Below are positions 60,055 through 64,000 of a stretch of 64,000 bases of DNA, one piece after another. Below the pieces are notes generated by a model, which saw nothing but the letters and a program-made list of their open reading frames with translations, did no database searches and was not told the DNA's origin. The stretch is from Lucifuga dentata (Eukaryota; Chordata; Actinopteri; Ophidiiformes; Bythitidae), in NCBI GenBank assembly GCA_014773175.1, contig VXCM01000989.1:582205-646204 (forward strand), given 5' to 3'. The position numbers and the translations under genes were made by a program. The stretch's first letter is position 1. Every line of letters starts with the position of its first letter.

Positions 60055-60625
60055 TGTTCATATACTTATTAGGTTGTGGTGTGTATGTCCATTGTATAAT
60101 AAAACAAGCTTTTAAATGTCTTATTTTCTACTCTTCTGAATTATTATTAAGTAGCAGTAGCAGTAGTAGTCATACTAGTAGCGAGATACATAGTTGTGGG
60201 AGCGGAACTGTTCTTCAAGTGATTCTATCCGGAGCAGCATTAGTGTTGCACAGCTTCGTCTAAACGATTTCCTCACGATGGAAAACAACAACTGTTAGTT
60301 ACAGCAGCAAATTTAGTTGTTACGGCTCATACTTATCGTTGTTAAGCGGTTTAGACGTATCTACGTTTTAAAATCCTCTCATTAAATATTTTAACTGCGT
60401 CTATTTGTCGCCAAAGTTTTGTTGAGGTGGATAACATATTTAACAACTGTATGTATCAAAAGTGCTAGCATTAAGAAGACAGGTTCACTCAGTATTCTGT
60501 ATTTTAGAAACTGTGGCTGATTATTCTGGATAACTGAGTATTTCTCACTCGGCGTTTGAGACTGGGTTTAGCTAGTTCTTGTGCTCTCTGGTTAGTAAGT
60601 TAGTTAGTATAGCTGGGTGGCAGAC
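60055..60625 (+). other. AAR2 upstream region and 5' leader
   Basis: About 570 bp between the preceding poly(A) signal and the AAR2 start. It includes an (AGC/AGT)-type patch near 60151-60180. No TATA box near the ATG. Family members often have an untranslated first exon, which I cannot place here. Confidence 0.5.
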
Positions 60626-61606
60626 ATGGCCAGCAGTGTGAACATGGATCCAGATGTTGCTCGCAGATTGTTTGAGGAGGGAGCCACCCTGGTTTTGCTG
60701 GGCGTCCCTCAAGGCACAGAGCTCGGGATAGACTGTAAGAGCTGGCAGGTTGGTCCCCGATTCAGGGGTGTGAAGATGATCCCCCCAGGCCTGCACTTCC
60801 TCCATTACTGCTCTGTTAACACACCCAAATGTGGAGGGGAGATTGGCCCAAAGACAGGCCTGTTCCTTAACCTCAATCCCAGGGAGATCCTTCTGGCTAA
60901 CTGGGATCCCAAAGAAGAGGACTTCAGCTTCTCAGCTTCCCAGAATGATGAGGAGGTGAGCCGGATCCGAGCCAACCTGCAAGACCTGGACCCTTTCCTG
61001 GGGCCCTACCCTTATGAGGTGATGAGGAAGTGGGTGTCCCTCACTGACCATTTAAATGAGGAGGTGGCCACTAAGCTGCAGCCTCTTTCAGGTCGAATAT
61101 GTGCCTTCAGTGATGTCATCCCTGAGCTCCAGCTGAAACACACCAAGGACAGAGTAGAGCAGAACCTGCCCAGTAATGACACAGCCTGCCAGAGCATGAA
61201 AGAGGGACTGGACAAGCTCCCTAGGATGAAGCAGAGGGAGGGTACACAGCTACGCTTCTCTGTTATCCCCAAGAAGACCTACCCTCCTGGAGCAACACCA
61301 GCCCAGATCACTCAGTGCAGCCTGGACCTGAGCTATGCCTTGGAGACCGTGCTGGAGACACACCACAAATTGCAGCCTCTTAACCTGCTAGGTGAGGAGA
61401 GATTTGTTTATTTTATAAATGTATTTGTCAGTTCTGCAGAGGAGCTGTAATCTGTGGTGTCATTTGATACTTAGTTTTGATAATTAAGACGTTAAAGTCA
61501 TCCAGTGCAGATTTGCAAAATGTTAGATTGGTACAAAGTAAGAAGTTAGTTGCGCTCAGAACTTATCAGTGAACCCTTATAGATCTACTGCTGTATAACC
61601 TAAATG

Positions 61607-61670
<64 letters not shown>

Positions 61671-62728
61671 TGAAATTATATACTATAACCACACAGAAGT
61701 ATTTGATTTTAAAATGTAAATTTCTTGGTCTTTAAAAACAACCTGAGTTCATTCTTTGACCTTTCAGGTGAGCTGCAGTTTGCCTTTGTGTGTTTCCTGA
61801 TCGGAAACGTGTACGAGGGCTTTGAGCACTGGAAGAATCTGTTAGCTGTGCTGTGTCGCTCAGAGGAGGCCATGAGGAGGCATAAGGAGCTGTACCTGGG
61901 GCTCATTGCTGTGCTCTACCACCAGCTCGGAGAAATCCCACCAGAGTTCTTTGTCGACATTGTGTCTCAGAACAACTTCCTCACCTCCACGCTACAGGTA
62001 AAAACAAACATTCCAGTCACATCGATCTTGGGAAAAGTTATTGATCAAACTACAGATCCAAATCCAAGTGTCAGAAGTATCTTAAAAATATAAATAGTAT
62101 GAACTTAGTTTGAGATATGTTTACTTTTAAATCCCTGGAGGACTGTTATGGTTTTGTGAAGTTGACATATTAAATAGATCTAATCACAGTTTTAAGATCA
62201 GGGCTCATATTTATCAAATAACTATCAAATGTGTAGGAAGCCAGTTTTAAGTGTTGCAGTTAAAAGTGAGTAAAGTTTTCAGCTACGTAATCTTATCTCC
62301 GCCAGGCTTTAGGAGAGCTGCAAAGCTGTCCTGCCATGTTAGTAGCTCCAAGCAGATAGCAAATGATCCGACAAATACATATTCGGATAGGCATGGAAGT
62401 ATAGAATGTAGAACTTTTGTAGAGATAATATGTGTTGTGTGTGAAGAGTATTCGCTCCATCCACAGAAATAAAGCACAGCAGCAACATTGATCTGAAGCC
62501 CCACCTCAGAGTCAGGATTGAGATACGCAGTACAATAACAACACCGTGTTCTACTCACAGGACTTTTTCCAGTTTGTCAGTGGGCCCGGCGTGGACGGCT
62601 CACTCCGAAAGAGAGCCGAAAAGTTCAAAGCCCACGTGACCAAGAAGTTCCACTGGGATTTCGATGCAGACATGGACGACTGTGCTCCTGTGGTGGTTGA
62701 GCTGCCTGAAGGTGTCACACTGGACTGA
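60626..62728 (+). CDS. aar2: AAR2 splicing factor (three coding exons)
   Basis: U5 snRNP assembly factor. Yeast Aar2 binds the RNase H-like and Jab1/MPN regions of Prp8 and keeps Brr2 off until the particle matures. Exons: 60626-61391, 61768-61997 and 62561-62728. They total 1164 nt and 387 residues (human protein about 384). Start [19 protein letters not shown]; an in-frame GTG nine bases upstream is not needed. The N-terminal beta domain has [24 protein letters not shown] and HFLHY; then [21 protein letters not shown] and the LSYALETVL region. The C-terminal helical domain has [20 protein letters not shown] and [19 protein letters not shown]. The protein ends [17 protein letters not shown]. 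Intron 1 is phase 1 and intron 2 phase 0. Intron 1 holds a (CA)n tract of about 59 nt. Confidence 0.97.
61610..61668. repeat. (CA)n microsatellite in AAR2 intron 1
   Basis: About 29 CA units, about 100 nt before the exon 2 acceptor. Confidence 0.95.
61992..62560 (+). other. AAR2 intron 2
   Basis: Intron proper is 61998-62560, with donor gtaaaa and acceptor ctactcacag. Unique sequence, nothing recognised. Confidence 0.7.
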
Positions 62729-62970
62729 AGCTGCTCTCTTCTATGCAACGTGCATACGGGAACCAGAAGCAATGCGACAAAATAGAAACTATCTCCACAA
62801 CAAAAGGAGACGTCAGATCCTAACATTCTCAAGAGAGTTAAAGAAATCAGAACCTCTCAGTCATTAGAGTTTGAAACACTGCTGGTTCACTAATAATATG
62901 TTTTAAAACTCAAATGTGGTTTGTACAATGTTTTCCTGTACGTTTACAGTTTATAAAACCAGGATATGTT

Positions 62971-62976
62971 ATTAAA
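62971..62976 (+). terminator. aar2: AAR2 poly(A) signal candidate (proximal)
   Basis: ATTAAA variant signal 243 nt after the stop. A canonical AATAAA lies further on at 63658-63663 and would make a 3' UTR of about 950 nt. Either or both may be used. Confidence 0.45.
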
Positions 62977-63657
62977 TCACCATAGAATTAGGTGAGAGGA
63001 AATGTAAGGTAATGTATGCCTACTGTCAATGATGCCCTCTGGTGGTGGTTTTTTGTAAGTTCAGCATGTGTAGCTGTTACAGCTTTTGAGCCACTATTGC
63101 ATCACATTTGTTTATAAAAATCAATCCTTAATAGAGTATTTTTTTGGTTTATTTAGTTAGATCATAAATGAATGATTATGCTAAGAATTATTATGATGAT
63201 GATGATGGATTTTTCATACACAGCTGTTAGTAGTATTAGTGATGAGGCGTTAAAATGTCTCCAGAACAGATAACGGTAACAATGAGGGATCTGTAATTGT
63301 GAACCTAAGTTTACAAGAATATCATATCATCAGTGTTAATAAGTCTTCCTTCAGTGCCGGTGAGTTTGATTATTTTTCCTCAGATCACAACAAATATTGC
63401 ATCAGCTTGACCACTATTGCCTTGTTGATTGAGACCCAGGAAAGCTCCAGCAAGTGAGAGAAGAATCCATCATGTGGTGGCAACAATAATCATACTGTAT
63501 TTGCGGTAAGAGTCCATCTTGCCCACTGTGGTGTGACTGGGGTGATTTCACACACTGTAAATCAGAGAAACAAAGCTGCCCACAAAGCTTTACTACTGAG
63601 GATGTGATGTTGGAAAATCCATAATGTTGCCATACTGTTGAGGAAAAAAGGATGTAC

Positions 63658-63663
63658 AATAAA
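63658..63663 (+). terminator. aar2: AAR2 poly(A) signal candidate (distal)
   Basis: AATAAA followed by a TGT-rich stretch (atgtgtcttatatg...ttgtttcg). It is the first canonical hexamer downstream of AAR2. Confidence 0.45.
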
Positions 63664-63847
63664 TGTAGTAGTAAATGTGTCTTATATGAAGCCTTGTTTC
63701 GCGTCAGCTTTTTGCTGTTTTGCTATGATTTAAGATTATCCTACACACCCCTTAAAAAAATATACAATATTTGATATGAATTAACAGTTGTTCTTTCTGT
63801 TTGGTTTTATCACTTGTCATGATTCAGTAGCTGATATTTTATTCTCC

Positions 63848-63947
63848 ACTAGATGGCATACATGGAAGAAGGAGAGGAGGTGGCACTAGATGGTATGAGA
63901 TGGTAGGAGGTGGCACTAGATGGCATACGTCGAAGAAGGAGAGGAGG
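63848..63947. repeat. minisatellite-like direct repeats
   Basis: cactagatggcatacatgg...gaagaaggagaggagg at 63848-63880 recurs at 63914-63947, and tggcactagatgg also occurs between the two. Units are of unequal length. Confidence 0.75.
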
Positions 63948-64000
63948 AAGGCGTGTCCTTAGGCAGAGAGAAAAGAGGAAAGGCAAGAGTCTAGGGATGA

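Larger units (their letters stand above)
62729..64000. other. AAR2 3' UTR and downstream flank
   Basis: No further gene recognised. Two poly(A) signal candidates and the minisatellite at 63.85 kb are the only structure seen. Confidence 0.6.

Noticed and set aside
60617..60625. Upstream GTG as AAR2 start
   Set aside because: It is not an ATG. The ATG at 60626 gives the family-typical N-terminus and length.

Overview
This window is nuclear DNA from a ray-finned fish, probably a percomorph teleost. The evidence is spliced vertebrate genes with GT-AG introns, very dense (CA)n, (CT)n and (TTTN)n microsatellites, and typical teleost transposon debris. Four genes can be supported. SAMD10 lies on the minus strand, with exons spread over 0.9-37.4 kb. 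PRPF6 lies on the plus strand with 21 coding exons at 45.9-57.0 kb. A small secreted-protein gene at 58.2-59.7 kb (plus) is probably the counterpart of human C20orf204. AAR2 lies on the plus strand with 3 coding exons at 60.6-62.7 kb.

Layout. 1-37.4 kb is almost entirely SAMD10 introns, filled with microsatellites, a decayed LINE (7.6-9.0 kb), several small DNA transposons with terminal inverted repeats, and a few repeat-poor stretches that could be regulatory. 37.4-45.8 kb is intergenic, between the divergently transcribed SAMD10 and PRPF6; it has a CpG-richer SAMD10 promoter side and an ETS site just upstream of PRPF6. 46-63 kb is compact and gene-dense. 63-64 kb is downstream of AAR2 and holds a short minisatellite.

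Biology. PRPF6 (U5/tri-snRNP bridging scaffold) and AAR2 (U5 snRNP assembly chaperone acting on PRPF8) serve the same particle and sit about 4 kb apart. Between them is the most interesting gene, a 161-residue predicted secreted protein. It has a signal peptide, two N-glycosylation sequons, six cysteines and a very basic linker before a C-terminal amphipathic helix. All its introns are phase 0, as in class I helical cytokine genes. Two IRF/ISRE-like motifs and a TATA box lie upstream. The order SAMD10-PRPF6-C20orf204 matches human 20q13.33, whereas AAR2 is elsewhere on human chromosome 20.

Assembly caution. Many isolated single N bases are present. Five of them separate exact 56-66 bp direct copies of the same sequence, so they are almost certainly unmerged contig overlaps rather than biology. 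A 40-base N run at 35.5 kb is a true gap.
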